DNA of 34,683 nt from CAZIBG01 sp964536985 (lineage in GTDB: Bacteria; Patescibacteriota; Saccharimonadia; Saccharimonadales; AWTP1-31): contig CAZIBG010000010.1 of NCBI GenBank assembly GCA_964536985.1, positions 1 through 34,683 on the forward strand, written 5' to 3'. The notes under the pieces were generated by a model. That model worked only from the letters and a program-made list of their open reading frames with translations. It searched no databases and was not told where the DNA came from. Position numbers and translations under genes: made by a program. Positions 15,270-21,410 of the stretch are shown in pieces (the first letter of the stretch is position 1; the number at the start of each line of letters is the position of its first letter).

Positions 15270-15503
15270 AACTATATTTTATCAGATATGCCAATGAATT
15301 AAGGGCTGCTTACTCGGGCGACCGGTAAGTATATCCTGTCAAATTCGGGGAAGCCTGTCGCGCATGTCGCATGGTAATCCCGAGCCAAGCCTCGGCAATA
15401 CTGAGGAAGGTGTAGAGACTGGATGGCAGGTATCTAAGCGATTAGATAAAGGGACAGTCCAGACCACAAACACGAAAGAGGCAGCGAAAGCTGTAGTGGT
15501 AAG
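14900..15503 (+). ncRNA. Self-splicing group I intron (IC3-like) in the tRNA anticodon loop
   Basis: The intron is 604 nt. P1 pairs exon GGCU (14896-14899) with the guide GGCU (14913-14916), with a U-G pair at the 5' splice site. The core helices can be read: P3 CCTGTCA (15335-15341) with TGGCAGG (15424-15430), P4 CGGG (15346-15349) with CCCG (15379-15382), P6 CCTC/GAGG (15390-15406), P7 GACTG (15417-15421) with CAGTC (15455-15459), and P8 TATCTAA-GCGA-TTAGATA (15431-15448). The last base is the conserved omega-G at 15503. CAAATTCGGGG and GGTAATCCCGAGCCAAG match bacterial tRNA group I introns. The endonuclease gene fills the peripheral region between P1 and P3. Confidence 0.9.
15276..15281 (-). 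promoter_or_regulatory. Intron-internal -10 box for the endonuclease gene
   Basis: TAAAAT on the minus strand ends 6 nt before the ATG at 15269. It lies between the endonuclease gene and the catalytic core, so the endonuclease can be transcribed independently of the tRNA. Confidence 0.45.
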
Positions 15504-15554
15504 CATAACCTGTTGGTCGAAGGTTCAATTCCTTCCACCCCCACCACGAAATTG

Positions 15555-15580
15555 AAACCACTCGAAAGAGTGGTTTTTTT
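15555..15580 (+). terminator. Intrinsic terminator of the tRNA gene
   Basis: AAACCACTC and GAGTGGTTT form a 9-bp stem capped by a GAAA tetraloop, followed by a T tract to 15580. It starts 9 nt after the encoded CCA. Confidence 0.9.
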
Positions 15581-15621
15581 ATTGGTCATCACAAGGAAAG
15601 AATGAACACGGGGTTAAGTGG

Positions 15622-15627
15622 TACTAT
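15622..15627 (+). promoter_or_regulatory. -10 box for leaderless FMN reductase gene
   Basis: TACTAT ends 6 nt before the ATG at 15634. There is no Shine-Dalgarno sequence. Confidence 0.5.
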
Positions 15628-15633
15628 TATTCC

Positions 15634-16161
15634 ATGAGTAAAACAATTCTAATTATTGGTGGAAGCGTTCGGCAAGAAGAATCGAAAAGTAATTTTATTG
15701 TTGATGTAGTTGAAGATATTGCCAAAAAACATGGCAGCTCGCCGGTAATTTGGAAGCTGGGATATAAGCCGCTACCGTTGGCACAACATGCTTGGCACAA
15801 AGACCCTAGTGCCAGCAACGACAAGAATGTTCTAGGACTTGCAGCGGCAATAGCCGAAGCCGAGGTAGTGTGTTTGGTAAGCCCTATTTATAACGGCTCG
15901 TATTCGGGTGCACTAAAAAATGCACTTGATGGCATGCTTGGTGACGCCTTCGAGGGTAAGCAAGTAGTGCTTGTAAGCGTCGGTTCTGGCTCAACGGCAC
16001 TACTTCCCTGCGTTCATCTGCAGGACGTGGCACGAACTATGGGAGCAGGGGTGTATCATCGCTTTGCTGTTGTCATGAGCAATAATCTTAATTTCGAAGA
16101 ACGTACAGTAGACCAGTCGGTTACCACTAGATTATCCGAGATTTTAGAAGCCGTATTGTAG
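15634..16161 (+). CDS. NADPH-dependent FMN reductase-like flavoprotein
   Basis: This 175-aa protein has the flavodoxin-like FMN_red fold. The N-terminal phosphate loop is IIGGSVRQEESKSNFI (GGSxRxxS type), and the second flavin-contact segment SPIYNGSYSGALKNALD at about 88-104 closely fits the family's 'PeYngs.pg.LKnaiD' pattern. Members reduce FMN, quinones or other acceptors with NAD(P)H in the cytosol. The length is typical. It is monocistronic, follows the tRNA terminator and is leaderless. It could supply reduced flavin for other enzymes, but nothing ties it directly to the flavin operon upstream. Confidence 0.88.
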   Translation: MSKTILIIGGSVRQEESKSNFIVDVVEDIAKKHGSSPVIWKLGYKPLPLAQHAWHKDPSASNDKNVLGLAAAIAEAEVVCLVSPIYNGSYSGALKNALDGMLGDAFEGKQVVLVSVGSGSTALLPCVHLQDVARTMGAGVYHRFAVVMSNNLNFEERTVDQSVTTRLSEILEAVL

Positions 16162-16171
16162 AAGCTACAGA

Positions 16172-17118
16172 TTATTTGTGTTTGTCGTCGGTGGCGTATT
16201 TGCCGATGAGCAATAGGAATATGAGGAAGAGTATTCCACTGCCAATGAGTAGCCACATTAGATAGTTATTGGCTTTCTTTACCGGAGTCTCGACGGTGGG
16301 CATGTTTGTTTGGTAAACCTGGGCAAAGGTTATGGTAGCAATACGACCAGCTAGGCTGTTAAGGGTCATTTTGATATCATCGATGCCGTCTTCGGTGACA
16401 TCGAACTCTCCAGCTTGGCCAAGCTGCAGGCGGACATCCTTTGGAGTTGAGGCCAGCGTAACTATTACGTAGTCAGCACCGATCTCTTTAACAGTGGCAC
16501 TGTGCTGTTGGTTGCCAACCATAAAGTAGATTATTTGTCCCAGTTCAACTTCTAACTGTTCGCCGTTCCCGGATAGGTAGCCGGGGAAATTATTGAGGGT
16601 GATCTTTTGATCTGGAGAGATGATTGGGATAACCACTTGATCCGCAGGAGCTGATGCAGTTACAACTTTAGTGGCTGTCTGCTTAGTTACTGTCTTTGGA
16701 GTGACAGGAATGTCCTGAGCAGTGGATTGCTGGCCCCGTTGGTTTTACCGAATAAACCAACATAATCTTCTGTTGGACGGTTAATGACTAAATCCGAGAT
16801 ATTGAAAGCTCTGCCGTCTAAAGTGCCGGTAAAGGTGGTACTGACGCCAACGGGAACAAAGCCCTCCCCACCATTCTAGGTATTGGTATCATTACCTGTG
16901 CCCCCATCGGCACAGTTGATATTATCCATCAATACGTAGTGCGCGCTTGGAGCATTGTTCATCTCCTGAAGCTGTAAACAGGTGGTAATTCGATAAGGGT
17001 ACTGCGTAGTACCATTACCCTGTCCAGAAAAGGCCAAGGCTTTTTGAGGCATAAAAAGTCCATATACTATTGCGCCCAGTACCATCAACCCTAATGCCAT
17101 ACGTTTTTGTCGAAACAA
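16172..17118 (-). pseudogene. Broken GLUG-type surface protein gene
   Basis: Three pieces on one strand read as a single former gene. From a TTG at 17118 comes a signal peptide (GLMVLGAIVYGLFMPQKALAF) and the start of a surface domain (YPYRITTCLQLQEMN, then HYVLMDNINCADGG). A TAG at 16876-16878 interrupts it, but the same frame continues with TFTGTLDGRAFNISDLVINR and YVGLFGKTNG, typical of GLUG-motif adhesin repeats. Near 16734-16745, around a GGGG run, the frame shifts. The C-terminal part (Thr/Pro linker VTPKTVTKQTATK, beta domain, membrane helix YLMWLLIGSGILFLIFLLLI, charged tail) continues in another frame to 16172. At least one nonsense codon and one indel are needed, so decay is likely; a sequencing error could explain only the indel. 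Confidence 0.75.
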
Positions 17119-17215
17119 GGTAATCCCTAAACGTTCCCTAGTTGCCCCTGTTATGGGCTATTGATTACAGTTTAGAGGTAATGCTTATGCTATGCAAGAG
17201 AATTACAGTTATGGC

Positions 17216-17689
17216 CTAGATTGTGAGTCGAATAATATATCGACTAGAGATCTTGTTGTCAGTCGCCCATTTGCGCCATTCGCTTCGCTTTTCGGACAAC
17301 TTCTTGCGAGCGTCGGCCACAGGAACGTCTTTGAGGTCTTTGGTGCGGTAGTTATAGATTTCGTCAATCTTCTTTAGAAGTTTATCTGATTGATCTTTGG
17401 TTAGGTCACCCTCTTTTAAATCCTTGGCAACTGTCTCCTTGGCACGCTTGTAGTTTTCGTCTAGCTGTTCAGATTGTCGCTTTGCGATATCTTCTGCTGT
17501 TCGAGGTGTGCGAAATGCGTCAGATGTGCTCTTCTTAGATCCATCTTTTGCAATATATTTGTCGGTTACGAATCCGCCAACGACTCCGCCGATAATAAAT
17601 ACTACGAGTAAAAGGGCTACTTTTCTGGCTTTAGGTGAATGAGATACGCGGCTGACGATTTTCTTAATAGGATTCAGGATTTTTTTCAT
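17216..17689 (-). CDS. Small membrane-anchored helical protein
   Basis: This 157-aa protein has a basic N-terminus (residues 1-22), one membrane helix (about 24-42) and a highly charged, helical extracytosolic part (RTAEDIAKRQSEQLDENYKR onward) that is probably a coiled coil. No known family is recognised. It is leaderless: an extended TGC-TATACT element lies 6 nt before the ATG. It is divergent from the next gene with a 51-nt shared promoter region. Confidence 0.6.
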   Translation of the reverse strand: MKKILNPIKKIVSRVSHSPKARKVALLLVVFIIGGVVGGFVTDKYIAKDGSKKSTSDAFRTPRTAEDIAKRQSEQLDENYKRAKETVAKDLKEGDLTKDQSDKLLKKIDEIYNYRTKDLKDVPVADARKKLSEKRSEWRKWATDNKISSRYIIRLTI

Positions 17690-17695
17690 TCTTCA

Positions 17696-17701
17696 AGTAT
17701 A
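17696..17701 (-). promoter_or_regulatory. Extended -10 box for leaderless membrane-anchored gene
   Basis: TGC-TATACT on the minus strand ends 6 nt before the ATG at 17689. Confidence 0.6.
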
Positions 17702-17704
17702 GCA

Positions 17705-17733
17705 TTCCGACCGACAGATTTTTGCGGTACTAT
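17705..17733 (+). promoter_or_regulatory. Promoter for leaderless gene at 17741
   Basis: TTCCGA (17705-17710), a 17-nt spacer and TACTAT (17728-17733) are followed after 7 nt by the ATG at 17741. The -35-like hexamer is the same as the one before the tRNA gene. Confidence 0.5.
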
Positions 17734-17740
17734 GTACTGC

Positions 17741-18148
17741 ATGATAGAAATTATCTCTCGTCCTACGGGTGAAATAGACAGAAAAGATGAGCTTGATCTC
17801 CAGCGTTTCCTGGCCAACGGTCTAGTTCGGGCTAGCACCGGGCAGTTACTGTATGCCGGGTTCTCTTCCCGCTTTATAGTCGAGGACCAATACCAGCCAC
17901 CGAAGAATGACACATTTGCAGTCAGCACTGCAGACTGGAGAGAGTCAATGCAATGGAGCACAGGTTTGGGCAGTCCATTTTTGCATGCCTGGGATTCCGT
18001 TCGTGATCGTCCTGGCGAATCTCCGGCGGTAGGCGTGTTTGACGGAGGCCTCTTAGAGCCCGAAACAAACTTTACCGGCATCTACGTTCCCAAAGCTGGA
18101 CTATCTTTGGCAGATACTTGCCTGCGAATTGTCATCTGGGATAAATAA
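17741..18148 (+). CDS. Hypothetical protein
   Basis: This 135-aa cytosolic protein starts MIEIISRPTGEIDRKDELDL. It has no recognisable domain, signal peptide or membrane helix. Trp-rich segments in the middle (STADWRESMQWSTG, FLHAWDSV) suggest a folded ligand-binding or structural domain. The frame is open further upstream to 17639, but that part would run through the promoter and into the divergent gene, and the -10 box is 7 nt before ATG 17741, so the shorter form is chosen. Confidence 0.55.
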   Translation: MIEIISRPTGEIDRKDELDLQRFLANGLVRASTGQLLYAGFSSRFIVEDQYQPPKNDTFAVSTADWRESMQWSTGLGSPFLHAWDSVRDRPGESPAVGVFDGGLLEPETNFTGIYVPKAGLSLADTCLRIVIWDK

Positions 18149-18235
18149 GCATTACCTCCGAGAGTATACCCTAACATCAAGGAATGAAATCGGATGCAAA
18201 ATATATTAGTAGATTACAGCCTAATAAGTTTATGC

Positions 18236-18241
18236 TAAGAT
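18236..18241 (+). promoter_or_regulatory. Extended -10 box for leaderless membrane-protein gene
   Basis: TGC-TAAGAT ends 6 nt before the ATG at 18248. Confidence 0.5.
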
Positions 18242-18247
18242 TGGTCT

Positions 18248-18601
18248 ATGAATGAACCTTCACGTCCAGTAATCTCAACATTTGTTTTAATGGTTATAAG
18301 TCCATTCATAGCACTAGGGTCACTTACTTTATTTAGTTTCGCTGATGTGCATAATACTTATGACTTTTTAGTTCCAGTAATCGGAATCATGCAATTTATT
18401 TTTGTTGTTGGGCTTTTCATAGGAAGGCTATGGGGTCTAATCGGATATAGCATTACTGTGGTGGGGCTAGTCATAGCAACTTTTGCGTACTATACCCCTA
18501 AAGATCAAACAGACGCAGCGGTAAAAACTTCCACTGTTTTCTTACCGTTAATTTTACTAACTATTTACTACTGGACGGTCAAAAGAAGGTATTTCAAATA
18601 A
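18248..18601 (+). CDS. Small polytopic membrane protein
   Basis: This 117-aa protein has four predicted membrane helices, at about residues 9-29, 38-57, 60-80 and 94-112, with short loops and a basic C-terminus (VKRRYFK). It resembles generic four-helix membrane proteins of unknown role. It is monocistronic and leaderless. The gene is more A/T-rich than those around it, which could mean recent transfer, and it borders the mobile-element-like island, but no immunity or transport role can be shown. Confidence 0.6.
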   Translation: MNEPSRPVISTFVLMVISPFIALGSLTLFSFADVHNTYDFLVPVIGIMQFIFVVGLFIGRLWGLIGYSITVVGLVIATFAYYTPKDQTDAAVKTSTVFLPLILLTIYYWTVKRRYFK

Positions 18602-18646
18602 AAAAGAAGGTTCAGAACCTGCGTAATCCAACGCTGCCGAGCCTTC
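18600..18646 (-). terminator. Candidate intrinsic terminator of the nuclease operon
   Basis: Read on the minus strand, GAAGG (18646-18642) pairs with CCTTC (18610-18606), with further GCG/CGC pairing inside, and a T run (18605-18600) follows. The stem is imperfect. It lies 22 nt beyond the end of the nuclease gene. Confidence 0.4.
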
Positions 18647-18668
18647 AATGCTCGTAGTATAGCACAGC

Positions 18669-19052
18669 TTACCTAGTTAATTCAATAACGTTGTTGCCTT
18701 TGTCGATCAGTACTATTCGCTTAATGCTCTTAGCTAAACAAAATTGGTAGTTGAGGATATTCTTAATTCTGGCGATATGTATTTTAGAGCGGCGGGCATC
18801 AAACACAATATTCTTTGACTGCTTAATACCAGTTTGCAGTTGACGTTCAATATTCCGTTTTCCGGTACCGGTAGGGCTCTTAAGTTCCCATTTAATGCCG
18901 TCAATAATGAAATCCGGTGTCTTATGGTTGGAGCGCGAAATAAACTCAACATCGGTCTTAAAGTATTCAGCAAGTAGCTGAGCCGCAGTCAGTTCATACC
19001 GGGCAGGTGATGGTTTGAGATGAGTCGGAAGAATAACACGGTATTTTGCCAT
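18669..19052 (-). CDS. CdiA C-terminal-type nuclease domain protein
   Basis: This 127-aa protein looks like a free-standing version of the nuclease domain found at the C-terminus of some CdiA toxins (a PD-(D/E)xK-like tRNase family). The key pattern is PDFIIDGIKWELKSPTGTG, with Asp47, Glu56 and Lys58 as the likely catalytic triad, followed by RQLQTGIKQSKNIVFDARR. Such small proteins are often seen beside replication or mobilisation genes. Here the replication-relaxation gene lies 8 nt upstream on the same strand, so the two are probably co-transcribed. No toxin delivery domain or signal peptide is present, and no immunity gene is recognised, so its role may be mobile-element processing rather than intercellular killing. 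Confidence 0.65.
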   Translation of the reverse strand: MAKYRVILPTHLKPSPARYELTAAQLLAEYFKTDVEFISRSNHKTPDFIIDGIKWELKSPTGTGKRNIERQLQTGIKQSKNIVFDARRSKIHIARIKNILNYQFCLAKSIKRIVLIDKGNNVIELTR

Positions 19053-19060
19053 AATATGAC

Positions 19061-19939
19061 CTAGTATACCAACAAACCTCTTAAGCTCACTACCTCGGGG
19101 CTATCGTCTGCAAGTATCCTGCTCCAAATCTTGTTGGCTGGTTTCGTGGATTCCATAAGCCTTTGGCTGGTAGTAGTCCCAAACACCAGTTCCTCATCCC
19201 ACTGCTCGTCCAAAATACGCTTCATCTGCCGGTTCAGCTTCTTTTGAGCCCGTTCATCTTCACAGACAGCCAGTATTGCCGGGAACTGTTCGTTCTCTTG
19301 CCATTCATTGCCATCCTTGCCGCCGCTGTCTTTGAAGTTCACGTAGTTCCTGGTTTTCCTGACACTGACAAAGAACGGTTTGGTATTGTCCCAAACATCT
19401 ACAAAGTAATGTCTGGCTGGTATTTCACCTTTTGCTGGTATCTCTAGGTGTAAATCCGGTGTCCAAGTAGGGTAGTAGCCGTACTGTGCCATGTAGCTTT
19501 TGGAGAGCCTACGGAGCTTGCTACTGTCTCCGTATAGGTTGCGGAGCTGCTGAGACGTTTCAGTTACAGCTATGCAGTGTCTCAGGAAGTCATCTGAGAC
19601 CGTTTTGTTCTTGTACAGGCTTCTGGTTGCCCATTGGTTGGTTGTGCCTGGTTTTGCCTTTTCAAGTGCCCGTGCACCCTTGGGGGTGATGAAGTACTCT
19701 GCTGGACGACCAGCCAGCTTGTACGACCTGTCATAGCGTTTGCCAATGAGTCCCTGAGCTTCTAGTATCTGCAATTTATTTTGTATAGCTTTATGACTGG
19801 ATTTATCCAGCGAACGAGCCAGCTGCTTGGCAGTGCAAAAGCGGTACCAATACAACAAGTGTAGGGTTTTGAGCTGCTGAGCATTGAGGGGTCTGCGGTA
19901 CTTGACCTGGCTGTCTTTATTAACCTTAGCTTCATTCAT
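19061..19939 (-). CDS. Replication-relaxation family protein
   Basis: This 292-aa protein matches the plasmid 'replication-relaxation' type. An N-terminal winged-helix DNA-binding domain (about 17-85; LKTLHLLYWYRFCTAKQLAR, HKAIQNKLQILEAQGLIGKR) ends in AGRPAEYFITPKGARAL. An alpha/beta region follows (YYPTWTPDLHLEIPAKGEIP, YFVDVWDNTKPF). These proteins occur on plasmids and integrative elements, where they bind DNA for replication or transfer; the exact activity is not established. It is transcribed with the nuclease gene downstream. The leader upstream is unusually G/T-rich on the coding strand. No relaxase or integrase lies in the window, so the element is partial or small. Confidence 0.75.
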   Translation of the reverse strand: MNEAKVNKDSQVKYRRPLNAQQLKTLHLLYWYRFCTAKQLARSLDKSSHKAIQNKLQILEAQGLIGKRYDRSYKLAGRPAEYFITPKGARALEKAKPGTTNQWATRSLYKNKTVSDDFLRHCIAVTETSQQLRNLYGDSSKLRRLSKSYMAQYGYYPTWTPDLHLEIPAKGEIPARHYFVDVWDNTKPFFVSVRKTRNYVNFKDSGGKDGNEWQENEQFPAILAVCEDERAQKKLNRQMKRILDEQWDEELVFGTTTSQRLMESTKPANKIWSRILADDSPEVVSLRGLLVY

Positions 19940-20344
19940 ACATCTACCTACTAACTCACTCCAATATTTACCAAACCAATGTTCAACTCATTACCACAAT
20001 TACTCACATAACCAGCTAAATTGTCACTCATACACCTAACAACATAACTCACTATACCGACATCAACACATCTACACATAGCCATACATCACTTGCTTCA
20101 TATCTTCTCCTTTATATTTATATAAAAAGAGAGGGAGAAAAGGAAGAGGAAAAATATAGAGAACAGTAAAACTAGATAGATTGGGTGTCGGTGGGTAAGA
20201 TTAGAATTGCATGCCCCTGATACTGTAACAATATAGTAAAGAGTTTAAATGAGGACAATTAACAGATGGCGTTTCGGTAGATAGTATTCCAACCGATCGG
20301 CATACTACATCAGGTGATTTTAATTGGTGCGGTATACTTGAACT
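19940..20344. other. 405-nt intergenic region with strand asymmetry and ACTCA motifs
   Basis: No gene is seen here. On the plus strand, 19941-20100 has only about six G residues. It contains five ACTCA motifs at 19954, 19986, 20002, 20026 and 20047 (spaced 16-32 nt). It is followed by an A/T-rich segment (20111-20128) and a 31-nt pure purine run (20124-20154). The region lies upstream of the replication-relaxation gene, so it may be an origin, a transfer site or a long regulated leader. This is inference; no classical iteron array or DnaA box is evident. Confidence 0.5.
20333..20338 (+). promoter_or_regulatory. -10 box for leaderless small gene beside the transposase
   Basis: TATACT ends 6 nt before the ATG at 20345. 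No Shine-Dalgarno sequence is present. Confidence 0.55.
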
Positions 20345-20560
20345 ATGCCAAAAAGTAATGATGAAATTCGCAAGAGTATCAAGCAGTGGGAGAAAAACCT
20401 GCCAGAGTCTGAGCGCAACCCTAACGCAAAGGAAGATTTCGAGAAGATGTTAAAACAGGCCGCGCAGCCGCTTGAATCAAAGCCGGGAAAGCCGCGACGT
20501 TCCGGTGGTTATACCGGTAAACGAATTCGTTCACGTAAAGCTGAAGATACTTCGGACTAA
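20345..20560 (+). CDS. 71-aa basic protein overlapping the transposase 3' end in antisense
   Basis: This 71-aa protein is charged and helical in its first half (NDEIRKSIKQWEKNLPESER), then Gly/Arg/Ser-rich (GKPRRSGGYTGKRIRSRKAE) and probably disordered. The last 140 nt overlap the transposase gene on the other strand. It is more than a shadow frame: it has its own TATACT box 6 nt before the ATG and a starting segment outside the transposase. The GGYTGKR...EDTS ending resembles small ORFs I recall next to IS1595-type transposases, so it may be an accessory gene of the insertion sequence. It may bind nucleic acid, but no function is known. Confidence 0.6.
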   Translation: MPKSNDEIRKSIKQWEKNLPESERNPNAKEDFEKMLKQAAQPLESKPGKPRRSGGYTGKRIRSRKAEDTSD

Positions 20561-21314
20561 CACAGTGGTACGTACCGTCGAGTGACCGCTTAAGCTGACC
20601 CCAAAAGCCTTCAATGGTGTTGGTGTGTACGCCAGATTTTACGTATTCTAACTTACTGTGATTAACAAACTCGTGGGAGAAGTCGCGCTTAACACGTGAG
20701 TAGATACGGCTGTCGTCTGTGTGCAGAGTTGAGCCGGGAGTTATGCTGGCTCGCAGAAATGGCAATGTTACAGTAGCGTCTGCTTGTTTGGTAGCGAACG
20801 CCTTAACTTGGCCTGTGCCTTTTTGCTTTTCAACAATACCGACAACGGCTGTTTTGTTATTGTACATTTTGTCACGGCGAGTCTTACCGCCTATATACGT
20901 TTCGTCAGCCTCAACAGTACCGGAAAGCGGTGAGCCGCCTTGTTGCATCATCAGGCGTATTTGTTTAGCCATGCGCCAGGCGGTTTTGTAGGTAACGCCG
21001 AGGTGTCGTTCTGTTTCTTTAGCTGATACACCGTTTTTACCAACACTGAACAGGTAGATAGCATAGAACCACTTAGTCAGTGGTGTTTCAGACTTATGGA
21101 AGATAGTGTTTGCTAGCGGGCTGATTTGGTAGCCACAGTCATTACAAGCATAGCATTTGCGCTTACGGACGCGGTAGTAACGAGGCTCAACAACACCGCA
21201 TTGAGGGCAGGCTGGGAGATTACCGTAGGCCAGGTTGAACATGTAGTCAAGACAAGTGTCATCGTCTGGAAAGTCCAGATGAAACGTATCTATGGTATAA
21301 CGTTCGACTTTCAT
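20421..21314 (-). CDS. IS1595-family transposase
   Basis: This 297-aa protein is an apparently intact IS1595-type transposase. It has an N-terminal zinc ribbon (Cys36, Cys39, Cys57, Cys60) and a helix-turn-helix-like stretch (VSAKETERHLGVTYKTAWRM, 96-115). The ISXO2-type catalytic domain has Asp137 in VEADETYIGG, Asp200 in LHTDD, the HTNTIEGFWGQLK segment with Asn232 and Glu235, and the YVNEFVYRYNHRN end. It cuts and joins DNA ends. It is leaderless from a near-consensus promoter. I could not find matching terminal inverted repeats or target-site duplications by eye, so the element's ends are undefined and it may no longer move. Its 3' end overlaps the 71-aa gene. Confidence 0.9.
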   Translation of the reverse strand: MKVERYTIDTFHLDFPDDDTCLDYMFNLAYGNLPACPQCGVVEPRYYRVRKRKCYACNDCGYQISPLANTIFHKSETPLTKWFYAIYLFSVGKNGVSAKETERHLGVTYKTAWRMAKQIRLMMQQGGSPLSGTVEADETYIGGKTRRDKMYNNKTAVVGIVEKQKGTGQVKAFATKQADATVTLPFLRASITPGSTLHTDDSRIYSRVKRDFSHEFVNHSKLEYVKSGVHTNTIEGFWGQLKRSLDGTYHCVSPKYLQLYVNEFVYRYNHRNVAAFPALIQAAARPVLTSSRNLPLR

Positions 21315-21320
21315 ACTTAC

Positions 21321-21349
21321 AGTTTAGCTCATCTGTTCCTTGATGTCAA
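21321..21349 (-). promoter_or_regulatory. Consensus promoter of the transposase gene
   Basis: On the minus strand, TTGACA (21349-21344), a 17-nt spacer and TAAACT (21326-21321) are followed after 6 nt by the ATG at 21314. The -35 box lies in the small inverted repeat CCTTGA-TG-TCAAGG (plus strand), a possible repressor or transposase binding site. Confidence 0.8.
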
Positions 21350-21410
21350 GGGATAGTCGCGATTACCTCAATATAGACTTTATTCTATTTTTATGATATG
21401 ATATTATCTT

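Larger units (their letters stand above)
14867..15546 (+). tRNA. tRNA(CAU), Ile2 or elongator Met, interrupted by a group I intron
   Basis: The exons are 14867-14899 and 15504-15546, and joined they form a full cloverleaf. The acceptor GGGGGTG pairs with CACCCCC, the D stem is GCTC/GAGC, the anticodon stem is GCGGG/CCTGT with loop CTCATAA, and the T stem is GAAGG/CCTTC. Discriminator A and an encoded CCA follow. The anticodon is CAU. The G1-C72 pair and anticodon stem exclude an initiator. The D-arm AGTGGTTAGAGCAG and variable loop TTGGTC resemble bacterial tRNA-Ile2, whose C34 is modified to lysidine, but an elongator tRNA-Met is possible. The intron splits U33 from C34, so the tRNA cannot work without splicing. 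Confidence 0.92.

Noticed and set aside
15364..15555. 63-aa open frame in the intron core and 3' exon
   Set aside because: It lies over ribozyme helices P4-P9 and the tRNA 3' half, has no ribosome-binding site, and its sequence is explained by RNA structure.
16876..16878. TAG read as an amino acid (recoding) in the surface-protein gene
   Set aside because: Other genes here use TAG as a normal stop, and the gene also carries a frameshift, so decay is simpler.
17639..17740. N-terminal extension of the gene at 17741
   Set aside because: It overlaps the divergent gene and both promoters; the -10 box points to ATG 17741.
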